A stretch of DNA of 64,000 bases from Phlebopus portentosus (lineage: Eukaryota > Basidiomycota > Agaricomycetes > Boletales > Boletinellaceae). The translations under genes and the position numbers were made by a program. The stretch's first letter is position 1, and each line of letters starts with the position of its first letter. Below the pieces are notes generated by a model that was not told where the DNA came from, searched no databases, and saw nothing but the letters and a program-made list of their open reading frames with translations. Positions 1-12,296 of the stretch are shown here, piece after piece. Location: positions 1,178,001 to 1,242,000 of the forward strand of contig JAYXKI010000008.1 of the NCBI GenBank assembly GCA_037892935.1, read 5' to 3'.

Positions 1-3000
1 GTCGCATCTGTAGATGGCCGATTCCATGCGCTGAACCGCTCGTCTGGCCAGGTGCTCTGGTCGATGGGTGCGTCCGCTGCCGCCGAGAACCCTGCTGCGC
101 TCGGCCCTCTCGTTCGCACGCAGCACGCCGATCCGGACCCAATTCACGACGACGATGGCGAGTCCAAGGAGTTTTATGTTATCGAACCTCAGTCAGGGGA
201 CATCTACGTTCTCCCGAAACCGGATGAGCCCTTACAACGACTACCTTTTTCAATGGCACAATTGGTGGATATGTCGCCCTTTGGATTCTCGGGAGATGAT
301 GAACACCGTGTTTTCGTTGGGAAGAAGGAAACGTCGCTTTTGATCCTTGAACTCGAGACGGGCCGTTTGAAGGGCATGATCAATGCGAACTCGGAGTGTC
401 CTTGGGATCCGTTTGATGATTTGAATTTAAATGGATCGAGCGAAGACGTGGACCTGGACGAACTGGACGGCACGAAGCCGCCCACAGTCAAATCGGTATC
501 TACGGAAGTTCTCATCGGCAGAACAGGTATGTCCGCTATTCCTATACAAAACACACGCATGCCATTTCACATACAAAATCCAGACTATCACGTATCAATC
601 CACACGAAACCTCGAAACCCATCCGAACCAAGACCGCCGGTGCAGAACCTGACCTTCTCAACATACGGACCAAACAACCAGGACCTCCCCGTGCAGTCGA
701 CATACAGGCGCACGCCCGACGACATGTACATCCAGCCCACAGCGGCCGGCGAGATCATGTCCTTCCGCACGTCGACCAGCGAGCGAGCGACGTCGGTACC
801 GTTATGGGGCGTGATGTTCAAGAGCCCCATCGTCGCGGTCTTCGATATCCTGCAAGCCCCCAATCGCCCGAGTCCGATGGCTTTGCTGCAGCCTCAGCCC
901 CGTCTGCAGGACTTCATACCCAACTTCTCGAGCGAGCTCGACTCGACGTACGTTGGTATCATCCCGGAGAACCGAGCGCTGTATGCGTTAAGCCCGGAAC
1001 ACTTCCCTCTTGCGATATTCGCGCAGCCGAATTATAACTTTGCGGGGAAGAGGAGATTGACGATTGGTGGGTCGACTGGCTACAACCCAGATGCCGAGGA
1101 CCCGGAGCGGGACATTCCTCTCAGCGTTGACGACTTGACGCGTCTGCTCAAGGAGAAGTCTCGGTGTACGAATGGGAAATGGGATCGCTCGTGCGTCATT
1201 GGGTCGCGTCCCGTCGCTGCCGCCGGTCAGAGCCGCCTCAGTCGTCTTCTGCCGGACCGTCCATACGAAGAGCAAGTTCCCAATGAACCCGATACACCTC
1301 TACACTTTGCTTCAGGATCCGCTGGGATTGGGAATGCCAGCCAACCACCAGCGATTGGGAACGAGCAGGTTGGGAGCGAGCAAGCGAGGACGCTGGGTGG
1401 GAGCGTGATGGCGCTTGCGGTCTTCCTGGTCGGTCTGTGGTACATCATGCGAAAGTCCAAGACCGTGCGAGAACAGCGCACGCGGTCAATAGACAGTACC
1501 GTGGCATCAGAAGTCTCTGCGGACGCGGGACAACCGGAGCAGTCTCGAGTCAATGTTGTCGACTTTGCAGAGTCAAAACCTTTACCCGCGCTCCCAGACT
1601 CTACCCCTCCTGAAGGTCTCGCTAACTATTCATCATCTAATTCTGACGACTTCATCATGGTCCCTCATCCTGCTAAGCCCCCTTCACCTCTCGAAGCTCC
1701 AGATTCTAAGCCCATTCCAACAGAAGCTGCGGAAGACATAGACGGCGATGACGATAGTGGGAATGAAGGCGATAATGCAGGTGCGGTGGGAAAGAAGAGG
1801 GGACAAGGCGAAGAAAGCGAGGGAAGAAAAATAAAGGGAAGGCTCCTGCAAACGATGATGCACCCGCTGGAGATGCGGAGGACGGAGCGGAGGATGGTAA
1901 TGGGGAGGTCATCCCTCCCGTTCCATCGCCCGCCACTGTTTTGACCTCGTCGCCGTCGGGGCAAGGCGCCCCTCCATCACAACAGCTTGTGGTATCAGAA
2001 GACGTTTTGGGTGCGTCCTCATTCACTCTTTTTCCCTTGTGCTCTGCTAACACTTGCGCCAGGCTATGGATCTCACGGTACCGTCGTATACCGCGGCTCG
2101 CTTCAAGGCCGCCCAGTAGCCGTCAAACGCCTCTTAAAAGATTTCGTCACCCTCGCCTCCCGCGAGGTGATGATCCTCCAAGAATCCGACGACCACCCAA
2201 ACGTCATCCGGTACTACTACCAAGAATCGCACGCGAACTTTCTTTACATCGCTCTCGAGCTCTGCCCGGCGTCGCTGGCAGATGTGATCGAGCATCCGGA
2301 CATGCACCGCGAGCTCTCCAACGCGTTCGATCCCAAGCGCGCGTTGCAGCAGATCGCGTCGGGCTTACGACACCTGCATGCGCTGAAGATCGTGCATCGG
2401 GATATCAAACCGCAGAATATCCTCGTTTCTGCTGCGAAGCGCGGCGCGGGCGCTATGGCAGGGCACCGGATGCTGATCTCGGACTTTGGTCTGTGCAAGA
2501 GGCTAGAAGTCGACCAGACGAGTTTCCTCCCCACCGCGCACGGCGCGGGCGCAGCGGGGACGGTAGGCTGGCGAGCGCCGGAGATCCTACGCGGTGATGT
2601 GAACCTCGACGAGTCAACCGTGGACGACTCCACGCAGTCCTCCCGGGGCAGCAGCGTCGGCACCGCCATACCCGACCCCGTGCACAAGCCAACGCGGTTA
2701 ACGAAGTCGGTGGATATCTTCGCGCTGGGCTGTCTTTTCTATTATATCCTCACGAGCGGCGGGCATCCGTATGGGGACCGCTACGAACGAGAGACGAATA
2801 TCCTCAAGGACGCGAAGTCCCTTGGTGCTTTAGAGGCCTTTGGGGAGGAGGGCTTAGAAGCTATAGACCTTATTACTAGCATGTTAGACCCGGATCCTTC
2901 AAAGCGGTATGTAAACAAACACTTTCTTCGGCCCGTCTCTCACCTATATGCTAACATAATCGATTCTCCTCACCTGTTCTTCGTAGACCTGATACAACCA

Positions 3001-3551
3001 CCTGCCTCATCCATCCATTCTTCTGGAACCCCACTCGGCGACTAGCTTTCCTCCAAGACGCCTCGGACCGATTCGAGATCATGTGCAGAGATCCCCGCGA
3101 TCCGGATCTCATCGAGCTCGAGAAGGGCGCGCACCATGTCGTGGGGAACGACTGGCAGAGTCGCCTCGACAAAGTCTTCCTCAACAACCTCGGCAAGTTC
3201 CGCAAGTACGACGGCAAGTCCGTGCAGGACCTCATGCGGGCCCTCCGGAACAAGGTACGCGTATGCTTTTTTCTTTTCCTTTCTTCTCTCTCTCTCTCTC
3301 TCTCTGCGATGTTTGAAGAAGACGGATGCTGATGATGATGTGAAATACGCGAATGCGTGAATGAACAGAAACACCACTACCAAGACCTGCCCGACAACGT
3401 CAAGCGACACCTCGGCGCCCTCCCGGACGGGTTCCTCTCCTACTTCACGCGCCGCTTCCCGCACCTCTTCATGCACGTCCACTCTGTCGTCTCACGGACT
3501 AACCTCCGCTACGAGTCCATGTTCAAATCGTACTTCGAGCTGGCCGACTGA
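1..3551 (+). CDS. IRE1: IRE1 unfolded-protein-response kinase/endoribonuclease, 5' partial
   Basis: ER transmembrane sensor: the luminal half detects misfolded protein, and the cytosolic kinase-RNase half performs non-conventional splicing of a bZIP mRNA in this family. The frame is already open at base 1 (VDGRFHALNRSSGQ, a luminal propeller strand), so the signal peptide and start lie upstream. Next come a single membrane segment (VMALAVFLVGLWYIM, about 1405-1450), an acidic and lysine-rich linker, then the kinase with YGSHGTVVYRG, VAVKR, HRDIKPQN and ISDFGLCK. The KEN RNase domain follows (KVFLNNLGKFRKYDG, HHYQDLP) and ends at the stop at 3549-3551. Introns read at 527-583, 2011-2062, 2907-2986 and 3255-3368, each joining conserved residues. 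The frame must slip by one base near 1797-1806 to connect the linker to the kinase. Identity is very secure; the linker junction is not. Confidence 0.95.
3285..3305. repeat. (TC)n microsatellite in last IRE1 intron
   Basis: An uninterrupted TC dinucleotide run within the 114-base last IRE1 intron. It also forms the pyrimidine-rich stretch of that intron. Confidence 0.85.
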
Positions 3552-4342
3552 AGCACCGCGCGCGGCTTCGCTTCTTCTCTTCCCCTTCCTCGTATTATTG
3601 TCGTTGTTCCGTCTCCTTTATCGCCCCGTCTTTGCCCTACATTATTCTCGTTTTCGTCTCCTCGCTCTGCTGACCTTCTCCCGTTCGTTCCGTTGCTCAT
3701 ATCGTATCGTATCGTATCGTATCTCAAACTCCCACCCTCACGCTTGCTTATCCCATATACATATTGTCATCGTGCACGCTTTTATTATTTGCTTTGCTAT
3801 TGTCTCGTGGACTTCGGGATTTATGTTTTATGTACTTGTACTTGTACTCAACGTCGTCCATCTCCATCTCCATCTCCATAACACTATAACACAATACATA
3901 TACATATATCATTGTACTTCGCTTGATATACATACATATTCCGTTGGCAGTTATAACAGACGCTACAGATCGAGAGGGCACATCCGTCCATGAGTGGTGG
4001 TACAAGTTAACTCAAGTAAAGACCTGATGGGAGATCGTGAGGGTGAGGGAAATCGGATTACCGGGTGGGAACACAACCATGTATGGAACTCTCTACGACT
4101 GCAATGACTTTAAGGGGTAATGCATGAACGGCGGAAACGATGAGAAGACGCGTGCACTGTCACAACTTGACTAAACGCATTTGGCGCATCAGCGCACCCG
4201 ATTTACAACAAACAAACAAACAAACAAAAGTGAGGTGGAAGAACCCTCGATTGGAAAGAAACAGGAGGAACTCTCTAGGTCAGAAGAACAGAAAGAAAAA
4301 GCGGCAGGGAGAAGAAAAAGGAGAATCGAAGAAAAATTCTGT
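3552..4342. other. Intergenic between convergent IRE1 and membrane-protein genes
   Basis: Shared 3' region of two convergent genes; no gene is supported. It contains simple repeats: ATCGT units at 3701-3723, CATCTC-type units near 3860-3880, and CAAA units at about 4209-4228. Open frames here are low-complexity and short. Confidence 0.7.
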
Positions 4343-6597
4343 TCAGAGTGCTCGGACCAAAACAACTAGAGCGACGATGCACAGCGCCAGGATGAACATC
4401 CCGCTCACAACGGCCGCCACTCGACATCTCGTCACCCACGGATCCACCCTCGTCGTGATGAGAATCGGAATGGGCACGTCTCCGTGTAGAACTACCGCGC
4501 GGACAGTCGATTTCGAGGACATGACCGACTTATCGGCATTCACATTCCCTTCTTGATCGGCTCGACGAGGGAGCCCTCGCAGCGAATCAAGAAGCTCGAC
4601 AGATGAGTTCTTCGCAGCCTGCCAGATCGACGAATGCTGTTGTTCGCTAGACTGCTTCTCAGTATCGGGTGCATTGCGTATTTCTCGTGATCTCTGCTGG
4701 CGCAATTGGAGCTGCAAACCCGACGTGTTGTGCAACGGCAACTCCGGCTCCTTCGCCCCGCGCGGCAGACCTTCAGCCATCGTCTCTCCGTTACGCGCGA
4801 GCATCCACCCGCCGATAAGCCAGCACCACGGTGCAAGGAATCCCGTCCAAAACAATACCTTCGCGGGCTGTTTACCCTCCCCCTCCGACCACGGTGCTCC
4901 CTTCTTCACTTCCTCTTTCATTTGCTCCGAGAGAAGCTTCATCTCGGAGAGTACCTTCGCAAGTTTTAGAGGGACAGATAGCGTGCTCGACGCATCTACG
5001 GTAGGCGAATTGTTGATGCCTCCAGGTGATTTACGCATTTTCGGTGATTTCGAGAGAAGCGTGTCTATAGACGCTTTGAGTCGAGCAACAGGACTCGGCT
5101 TAGACGGTGTATTGACAAGTGTCGTATCTGCATCCGTAGATTGTAATCGATGTCTCCGCCCCCCTTCGAGTTCACCGGGCGAAACACCACTCGCTCGTCG
5201 ACTGTTCGGAGCAGAGTCCTGAGCAGTCAGATAAGTCAGTTCTGTTCGAACCGATTCAGAACGCGCGAGTAGTGACGGAGTTTGCGAGTGCGGATAAGAA
5301 TTTCTGGAAGGCCATCCGTCGCCCAGGTCTTCTTCCTCCAAAACATTACGATCCGTGAGATGACGTGGGACAGCAAACCGTAGAGTAGAAAGCGTCTCTC
5401 CTAAATCCTGCTCTTCTTGCTGCTGATATTCAGAGTATTCTGGCCTAGGATAGACAACAGGCATTGGATATGCTTTGGAGGCCTCTTCCAACGAAACTGG
5501 GTCTTGTTCGAATACATTTTGCGACTCGCGTGGACTAGCCGGAATAACAGGTAGAGCAACAACAGTTCTCGATGGTCCATATGACCGCGAAGGACTTGTA
5601 CTGTGTGGGACATTCGGGTCATCTGGCGAACGCGATACGGAATGTCCGGAATTGAGAGTCGAGGCTGAAGGTGTTCGCCGGACGGATCGATGAATGAACA
5701 GATTCGATTGAGCAGAAGTTGCTAAATTTAGAGGAACGTAAGGCAGACGTAAAAGCTTCACGAAGATTCTATTCACGTACTTGAGTGTAGCGATGCCGCG
5801 TCTCCTTGCTTCTCGGGGAAGAGTTCCTCGATCGGAGATAGGAATCTACCACGAGTCGGACACCACCTTAGCGTGCTGTTGGGCGCGACAGGTGTGTTCT
5901 CTACGGTCTCGTGGTAAGCAGGTGTACCAAATCCAGGGCTATACGATGCATTCTGCTTGCGCATCTTCGGAGCCTGCTGCAAGTGGCCTGCATCGGCGGC
6001 CGCACTGGCAGATTGACTTCGCGTGATGTAGTGATTGCGTCGTGAAACGGGAGTACCGCCGTTCAAAGCCGTCTGCGTCTCCCGAACCGCCCTCCAGAAT
6101 TCAGTGGGATCGGATGACATGGCTGTCGCTGAGGCGGAACGAGTACATTTTCCCGCCGAAGTGCGGGAAAGCAGGGCCTGCTGATGTACACCAGCCGCAG
6201 GCACGGGTATGGTCAAAGTGGACGAAGAGATGGCTTGCGCCCCAACCGAGCTCGTTTCTCCAGCATGACGCTGTGACACACGAGGTGTCTCTTCACGGAC
6301 ATTCACGCCCGCCTTCGATTTTTGAGGGAATTTACCGGAGGTGACAACGCCCTTCGGACTAATCGCATACGCAGAGACTTCGTAGCGAACTGCCGATGGT
6401 GGGTCATCCTCAATTCGCAGGCCCTCTTGTAAGTGTGCGTGGAAGAACGGCCCCGTACCCAGCGAGGCCTTGAGGCCAGTGACCACGCTCAAGGACGACG
6501 GAGTGTGTGGCGCTGACGTAGCGGTATCCGAAGTAGTATACCTTGAAGTCATCGTCGACATAGTACTACGCGACCAAGCAGAAGAAAGGGAAGACAT
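4343..6597 (-). CDS. Serine-rich membrane protein, two C-terminal hydrophobic segments
   Basis: I do not recognise a named family. Starting at the ATG at 6597 and removing one intron (5722-5780, acceptor TTTAG) gives a continuous protein of 731 residues. The first three quarters are Ser/Thr/Pro-rich and look disordered, with many short charged patches. About 170 residues from the end lies a hydrophobic stretch with two tryptophans (VLFWTGFLAPWCWLIGGWML), and the extreme C-terminus is a second strong membrane span (GMFILALCIVALVVLV) followed by only a few residues. That topology suggests a protein anchored at its C-terminus with a long cytosolic disordered region. It converges on IRE1; no functional link is implied. 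Start choice: the longer open frame upstream of 6597 has no ATG. Confidence 0.7.
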
Positions 6598-7796
6598 TCG
6601 TGCTACCAGGAGGATGTCGTTCAAATACAATACAACGGACTATGCAGCAAGTAGCTCGCGTGAATCAGCAGCAGGTAGGTGAAGACAGAGCCTCAGTGGA
6701 TAAGCAAGGTATACGCACTATACGCACGTCCCTGTTAATTATCGGAGCACACCTCTTTACAGCATGGTATTAACGCAGCTCCGCGATCACGAGCAAGAGA
6801 ATAATCCTCCAGATAATAACTGAGTCCCAAAGATTATGAACACAGTTCGTCACGATAAATTACTATCCAGTACGAAGCAAAGAAGCAAGTTCGGAGTTCT
6901 TGGCCATATCCTTCAAAGGGAGAAAGTGAAATTAACGGTCGACGGAGGAAGGGTGAAATTGGGGAACAAGCGGAACGCTGTCGCCACGCTCATTGCAGTG
7001 CAGGAAGACCGGAGGTAAACCATACTGAGTATTCCACTCGCCACTAGACTCAGAATAGACACAGCTAGCATTGAGGTCCTGCCGTGAGAGCCGCAAGCGC
7101 AGCACGCAAATGCACAGTAAGATAGACCTGATCATGGTTTAAAGGCAAGGATCGAGTCGAAAGTGATGTGTGCCGTATAGAGAGTACGTAAGCGCAATAT
7201 TATATAATCCACATTTCGAACTGATGCGTTGCTTCGCTTCGAGCCGGTTATCGACTGGGTCATGGTCACAAACATCATTCCACCCTTTTCAATCCAGTGG
7301 AAGTTTCGAGATTTGCTTGGAGGCCATAGCTTTAGGAAGAGGAAGGGTAGTATATGCACATCCCCATTTTTATTTCATCACCACAATATCTGGTCCGGCA
7401 ATGATGCTTGATTATTTTGACCACATGTAATGCTGTCCGGGCCACTCAAACAACAGATATTACAAAGCCTTGCCGATGACCCCGCTCACTCGGCAAATGG
7501 TTAGTGAAGTGCTTGATGCTCGAGAATGTTGAAGTATGTGCCAGTGAATATCAGACAGGTAATGAGCGATTCAAAAGGAGGGCGAGCGTTCCGCAAAAAG
7601 ATAGTTTGATACAAAGCAAGAAATCGTAATACAAGAAAGAATGAAAGAGGTAAGGGATAAGGTGTAAGGTGTCGCAGTGGTATATACATACGAGCGGGAC
7701 ATTATGTATAAAATGATGTATACCTTCTTGTCCACCTCCATTCGTAACATAGCTCGTTAGAAACAACTAATCAGCGAAAGAGGAATCAAACGGGAT
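6598..7796. other. Intergenic, no gene seen
   Basis: About 1.2 kb upstream of the minus-strand membrane-protein gene and downstream of the acidic-protein gene. Only short, composition-poor open frames occur on either strand, with no recognisable motif, tRNA or transposon remnant. It presumably holds the promoter of the gene starting at 6597 and the 3' UTR of the gene ending at 7797. Confidence 0.6.
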
Positions 7797-8654
7797 CTAT
7801 CCTTGAACTTTGACGATGCCCTCGTCGGACGTTAGCTTAGCGAAGGGTTCGATCATCGGGGTTGGGACAGGTATTTCGTTGTTCGTAGGAGGTACGGTGG
7901 CTTGAGTGTTGATTCTGCATTAACGGAGGCATCTACCGGTTCTGATATACGCTCCGATGACTCTTCTGGAGTGTCGGAAGAAACAGTCGCTTTTATGGGA
8001 GTCTCGTCTTTCGACGGCTCTAGCTCCGGAGACTTCGTTGTCTCGTCCACAACTGGCTCAGCATCAGCCGCATGCTTCGCTTCGGTCGTCTCGTTCGTCT
8101 CTGCTTCTTCCGAAGATGCATCGTCGTCACTCTTCTCAGCGGTCAGATCCGCCTCCTTCGCATCCTCCTCCTTCTCTTCTCCCGCGGGCTCCTTTTCTTT
8201 TCCTTTCCCCTTTTTATCTTCCAGCTCAATTTCCTTTACGCCCTTCGTAACATGGCGCACGCCCTCCGTGTCTTTCCTAGGCAAACTTGGTGGAGAGCTG
8301 ACTGCAGAATCGTCCCCGTCTGGCGCCGGAGTAGCCGTCTCGCTCTCATTGTCATGCAATCGCGTCGCGCCAAGCTCGTCGACGCGTTCATCGTCGCGGG
8401 TGTGTCCGCGCGAGCGCTTAGTGCAACTACCGTTCGGAACATCGTCATCATCATCGCTTATACGTCGCTTGCTTCCAGTCTGAGGTGTCGAAGCCGTGCT
8501 CGACGATGCTTATATAGGGCCTCAACGTCAGACTCCGTTAGGAATAAGAAATTGTACTTTATCACTCACCGCCTCCATCCTCCTCCGCGCCTTCCTGCTT
8601 CCAATCAAACCTCTCCTTGAACGAGCTCGAAATCCGGCGTAAGAGCTTATACAT
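7797..8654 (-). CDS. Small acidic, lysine/glutamate-rich hypothetical protein
   Basis: Predicted 249 residues from ATG at 8654 to TAG at 7797-7799, with introns 8509-8569 and 7915-7961; both splices keep the frame and the total is a multiple of three. The N-terminus (MYKLLRRISSSFKERFDW) is basic and structured-looking. The middle is strongly charged (KGKGKEKEPAGEEKEED) with an R/K patch followed by aspartates (KRRISDDDDD) that could be a nuclear signal. The C-terminus ends SDEGIVKVQG. No family was recognised. The donor of the second intron (GTCATC) is weak. The frame is also open a little upstream of 8654 before a stop, so an extra 5' exon is possible. A long serine-rich frame on the opposite strand is its shadow. 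Confidence 0.6.
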
Positions 8655-8947
8655 CACGTTCCCAAAGTACGAGATTTCTTTAAATCAGAGCAATATCCAA
8701 GCGTGATAATAGGCAAAAACACAAGGAAGCAATGCTTTGTGGGCGTGACGCGACGTGGTGGATGAACGGGAATCGAAAGGGCGTAACGCAGCCCCGTGAG
8801 TGGATGGATTTCGGACACGCGCTGGATTAGATCATTGCCATTTTCGGACTCCGATGACACGTGTGTACGCGTCGATCTATCCTGCCAAATATGGCACCTA
8901 TAAGCAACCAGCGGTTCTGCTTTAACTTTCGTGAACGAATCGTAGAA
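8655..8947. promoter_or_regulatory. Divergent promoter region between acidic-protein gene and JIP5
   Basis: 293 bases separate the two opposite start codons, so both promoters must lie here or overlap. No clear TATA box faces JIP5. Inferred from gene orientation only. Confidence 0.45.
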
Positions 8948-10528
8948 ATGCCAGATATCAGCACAGGAGCTCAAGTATTCGACATATCATTTCATCCAAC
9001 AGCGTCTCTGGTATATGTTGGCCTCTTGACTGGTGGAATTAAGGCTTTCAGCTATGACGAACAAGGCCAAGCCGAGGAAAAATTCTCGATTCGTCCTTCA
9101 AAGCGTTCGTGCCGAGGGTTAGCGACTAACGAGGATGGGTCGCATCTCTTTGCAGTTGGCAAAGGGAAAGCAATGTAGTGGGTCTCACATCTGTCCGAGG
9201 TCCAGTCGGAATGCTTATGATTCTCAAGCACGATCGATACATCCATGGGCAAAGTTGTTGACACGCGAACAGGAATACACCAGTGAGTACGCACCTCCAG
9301 CACATGCGACACGCTATATATGACTCTCATAGACGTAATCATCTAAATTTGTAAGATCCCCAATAAACAGGATAAAATGTCTCACACCGCATTTGCTATG
9401 TACCGGTGACGATGACGGTGTCGTGAAGGTTCGTGAATTCACAGTCCACTCTTGTCTTCTCCGATTCTTGTTTGATGTTCATGTGTTTGGTGGAACACAG
9501 TTATGGGATCCCCGAAATCCCGGGGAAATTAAATCATATGACCACCACTTCGACTTCATTTCCGACTTCATGTGGACCGGGGATAGGAAGCAGCTTGTTA
9601 CGACAAGGTGAGCAGTCACTTCACAATCCGCCACCCCCACAGAATTGAATCGAACAGACCTCATTTTGTTTCATCGATTTCAGCGGAGATGGCACGCTGT
9701 CGGTCATTGACGTGCGTTCGAAGAAGCCGGGTCCATTGACACAATCCGAAGACCAGGAAGATGAATTATTATCCATCGCACGCATCCGCGGCGGGGAGAA
9801 GACCGTAGTTGGTACTCAGCAAGGCATTCTTTCAATATTCAACCGATCAAGCGGATGGGGCGATTGCGTCGATCGTGTGCCAGGGTGCGCTTGCATCCGC
9901 CACTTGCATCCGAGAGTAACACTAACAGCTTGTTAATTTGTCTACCTACTATAGCCACCCACACTCAATCGACGCGCTCCACCCGCTTCCCTCATCCTAT
10001 CCCTCTTCGCACTCAACTCTCCTTACAGGCTCTTCCGATGGGTTCCTCCGTGCCGTACAGCTCTTTCCCACAAAACTTCTTGGGATTGTAGCGGATCACG
10101 GAGAGTTTCCTATTGAACGTATTGCGATAGACTGGAATGGGGAAGGTCACTGGGTGGGGAGTGTAGGGCACGATGAGGTGCTGAAGCTGACAGACTTGAG
10201 GGAGATTTTTGAGGATGAGGATGATCACGAAGAGGATGACAAGGGAGATGAGGAAGATTCCGATGAGGGAAGGAAGGGGAACGGAGACGTTTCTGCGTCA
10301 GGTGCTCTCGCTGGTGCTAATGATAGCGATGAAGACAAAGCCGGGCATCAAGTAGAACCTGGAGCGGACGACTCAGACTCAGACTCAGAACCTCAGAAGA
10401 AAAAGCGACGAAAGAAGACTAAAGTCCAGGATCCACTGGAAGCCGCGAGGAAAAGAAGCGAAAAGCTAGAAATGATGAAGTCTCCGCTGACCCGTCTTTC
10501 TTCGCCGACCTTTGATTCGCCAATTTAG
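8948..10528 (+). CDS. JIP5: JIP5 (WDR55-type) WD40 ribosome-biogenesis protein
   Basis: Nucleolar WD-repeat protein of the JIP5/WDR55 family, needed for large-subunit ribosome assembly in yeast. The start at 8948 gives MPDISTGAQVFDISFHP, the conserved family N-terminus, followed by GLLTGGIKAFSYD, KRSCRGL, LLCTGDDDGVVK, LWDPRNPGEI, SGDGTLSVIDVR and GTQQGILSIF. Introns read at 9175-9228, 9283-9370, 9429-9500, 9608-9683 and 9885-9954; splicing gives 406 codons in frame. After the propeller comes an Asp/Glu-rich then Lys-rich tail, as in homologues. The last residues are odd: in the called frame the protein ends FDSPI, while a one-base shift near 10451 yields a tail ending SFFADL with its own stop at 10513-10515. 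The FFADL ending is what I expect for the family, so the printed frame may be wrong there. Confidence 0.93.
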
Positions 10529-11054
10529 AGCTTTTGGTTTTTGATTTCACCCTTTGGAGTTTACATATCTCTGGATAATGGATACGTCTGTTCTTATGGT
10601 ATTTTGTCTCTCACAATCAAAGGAATAACAAAGTGCAGGATGGGAATCATACCGTCAGGGGAACTGCTCTTCGTCCGCCAAATTGCTATTTCTTGTTGGT
10701 CTTCGAGAACCAAGCAAACACGGTTCTTCAAATCGTGTCAGGACCGTGGTGAAACGATGCTCATCATAAAAAATATCGCAGACTCGTGCGGAACAATGCT
10801 CTGAAACTGATTGGCTTGCTTCATCGATGATCTCAGTCCTTGGGTGACCGATAGGTACCGGTTTCAGCTTCATTTTTATTACCAATGTCCTCGATGAATC
10901 CCGGAAGATTGATCTTACCGTGCTTTGTGAGATCTGACGTCCTTGGGAGCTGAAATTATATCCGTTTGTTTGGGTATAAAGTACATGTATCTCCACGACA
11001 TGTTTTGGAGGTTATCCTAGCTTCAAGTCTATTGCGGCATCCCAAATAAATAGT
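10529..11054. other. Intergenic, no gene seen
   Basis: About 0.5 kb between two plus-strand genes. Open frames are short and lack recognisable features. It should contain the JIP5 3' UTR and the promoter of the DUF6534 gene starting at 11055. Confidence 0.6.
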
Positions 11055-12296
11055 ATGTCGGAGCTAGATGGCACAGTGCGCACTCAGATATATACCCGCC
11101 AGCAGTGAAGTTCATCTGATGTTTTATTTTCGGCAACAGTTTGGCTGCTTGCTCTTAGCAGGCTTGTGGGTCCAAGCCATTCCGTTGCAGAACTGTGCTG
11201 AGCTGACTATACGCAACACGGATTTAGTCTATCTACTGCGTAAGCTCTAAGCTAACTGACGTACATGTATGCATATCCCTCGCTCATCTGCCACACTTGT
11301 ATGTAGCCTTTGGAGCGTCGGCTGCCTCCAGCTATACCTCTATTACGAAGTACGTTCCATTTGATAGTGCTTCTCCCTTGAGAAATACAATAATGCAACT
11401 AACCGGTGTCTCCGTGGTCAGAAACCCTCAAGGGACAACCGATTTCGTGAAAAGCTATACGTCTTTTCGATATGGGTCCTCGATACAGTTCACCAAGCTT
11501 TAATTCTGAAGACTCTATACGTCTATTTTGTCCGAGAATTTGGAAATTTCCAATACTTGAATCATTTGCAGCGGTAACAAAAGTTTCACTTACCAGCATA
11601 CGATTATGCTAACAAATCTTGTCTGTCAGCTCACTGATCGACATTGCAATTTTTACCGGCGTTATTGACGCTATGGTCCAGATTATTTTTGTCAGGAGGG
11701 CGTGGCATTGTGAGTTCCCCGCCAAGTTTCAATTTTCTTCAGAAGAGCTAAGTATGTCGGGGGAGTGAGCGAGAAGAACAGGATTCTAACGGGTGCCCTC
11801 ATCGCCGCTGTCCTGGGCCAAGTAGCAGTGACTATGGTCTACTTCGGACAAGTCTTTAACTTCACACAGCTCACGCAGTTGCAAAGCGTCTTTATCACAG
11901 AACGCATCACGAATGCCATAGTGTTCTTCACCGATACCTTCATCGTTATTGTCCTCGTATACCTATTGTGGAGACATCGCACGGATTCTAGACGGGGTGA
12001 CACAGTCGTAAAGCGCCTCATCAAGTATACAATCAGCACGGGCCTTATAACTGGGATCTGGGGTCTGCTGTCTCTGATCTTTGTGGAGGCGCTTCCTAAC
12101 ACTTTCGTATACCTCCTCGCTGATCTTACCATCCCAAAGCGTGGGTCGTTTACCACCCGTCTTAGAGAATCGTTCTAATCGTCTTGCATTTTAGTGTACA
12201 TAAATTGCATGCTTACTTTGTTCGTTGCAATGTGTCTCTGACACGGATTGTTGAGCTGACTCCCGAGTTAGACTGAACGCCCGCTCGAATCTTTAA
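11055..12296 (+). CDS. DUF6534-type seven-helix membrane protein, copy 1 (short C-terminus)
   Basis: Member of a fungal integral-membrane family (DUF6534) with seven predicted helices and no established function. Exons resolved at the start: 11055-11075 (MSELDGT), 11140-11165, a 12-base micro-exon 11228-11239, and 11307-11349. Together they give the first helix, ending ALWSVGCLQLYLYYE. Later exons encode LYVFSIWVLDTVHQALIL, AMVQIIFVRRAWH, then NRILTGALIAAVLGQVAVTMVYF, FFTDTFIVIVLVYLLWR and ISTGLITGIWGLLSLIF, and a last helix VYINCMLTLFVAM. The protein stops soon after LNARSNL (TAA 12294-12296), whereas its relatives at 43-57 kb continue with a serine-rich cytosolic tail, so this copy is tail-less or damaged there. 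Topology resembles a small receptor, but no ligand or partner is known. Confidence 0.75.

Noticed and set aside
2244..2692. Long minus-strand frames under the IRE1 kinase domain
   Set aside because: Shadows of the GC-rich coding strand.
7902..8483. 193-codon serine-rich plus-strand frame
   Set aside because: It is the reverse complement of the Lys/Glu-rich protein on the minus strand, whose splicing and composition are more coherent.
8654..8974. 106-codon minus-strand frame beginning inside the JIP5 first exon
   Set aside because: Overlaps the JIP5 start on the opposite strand and has no family feature; the acidic-protein start at 8654 is preferred.
10655..10996. 113-codon minus-strand frame between JIP5 and DUF6534 copy 1
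   Set aside because: No motif or conserved start; likely untranslated DNA.
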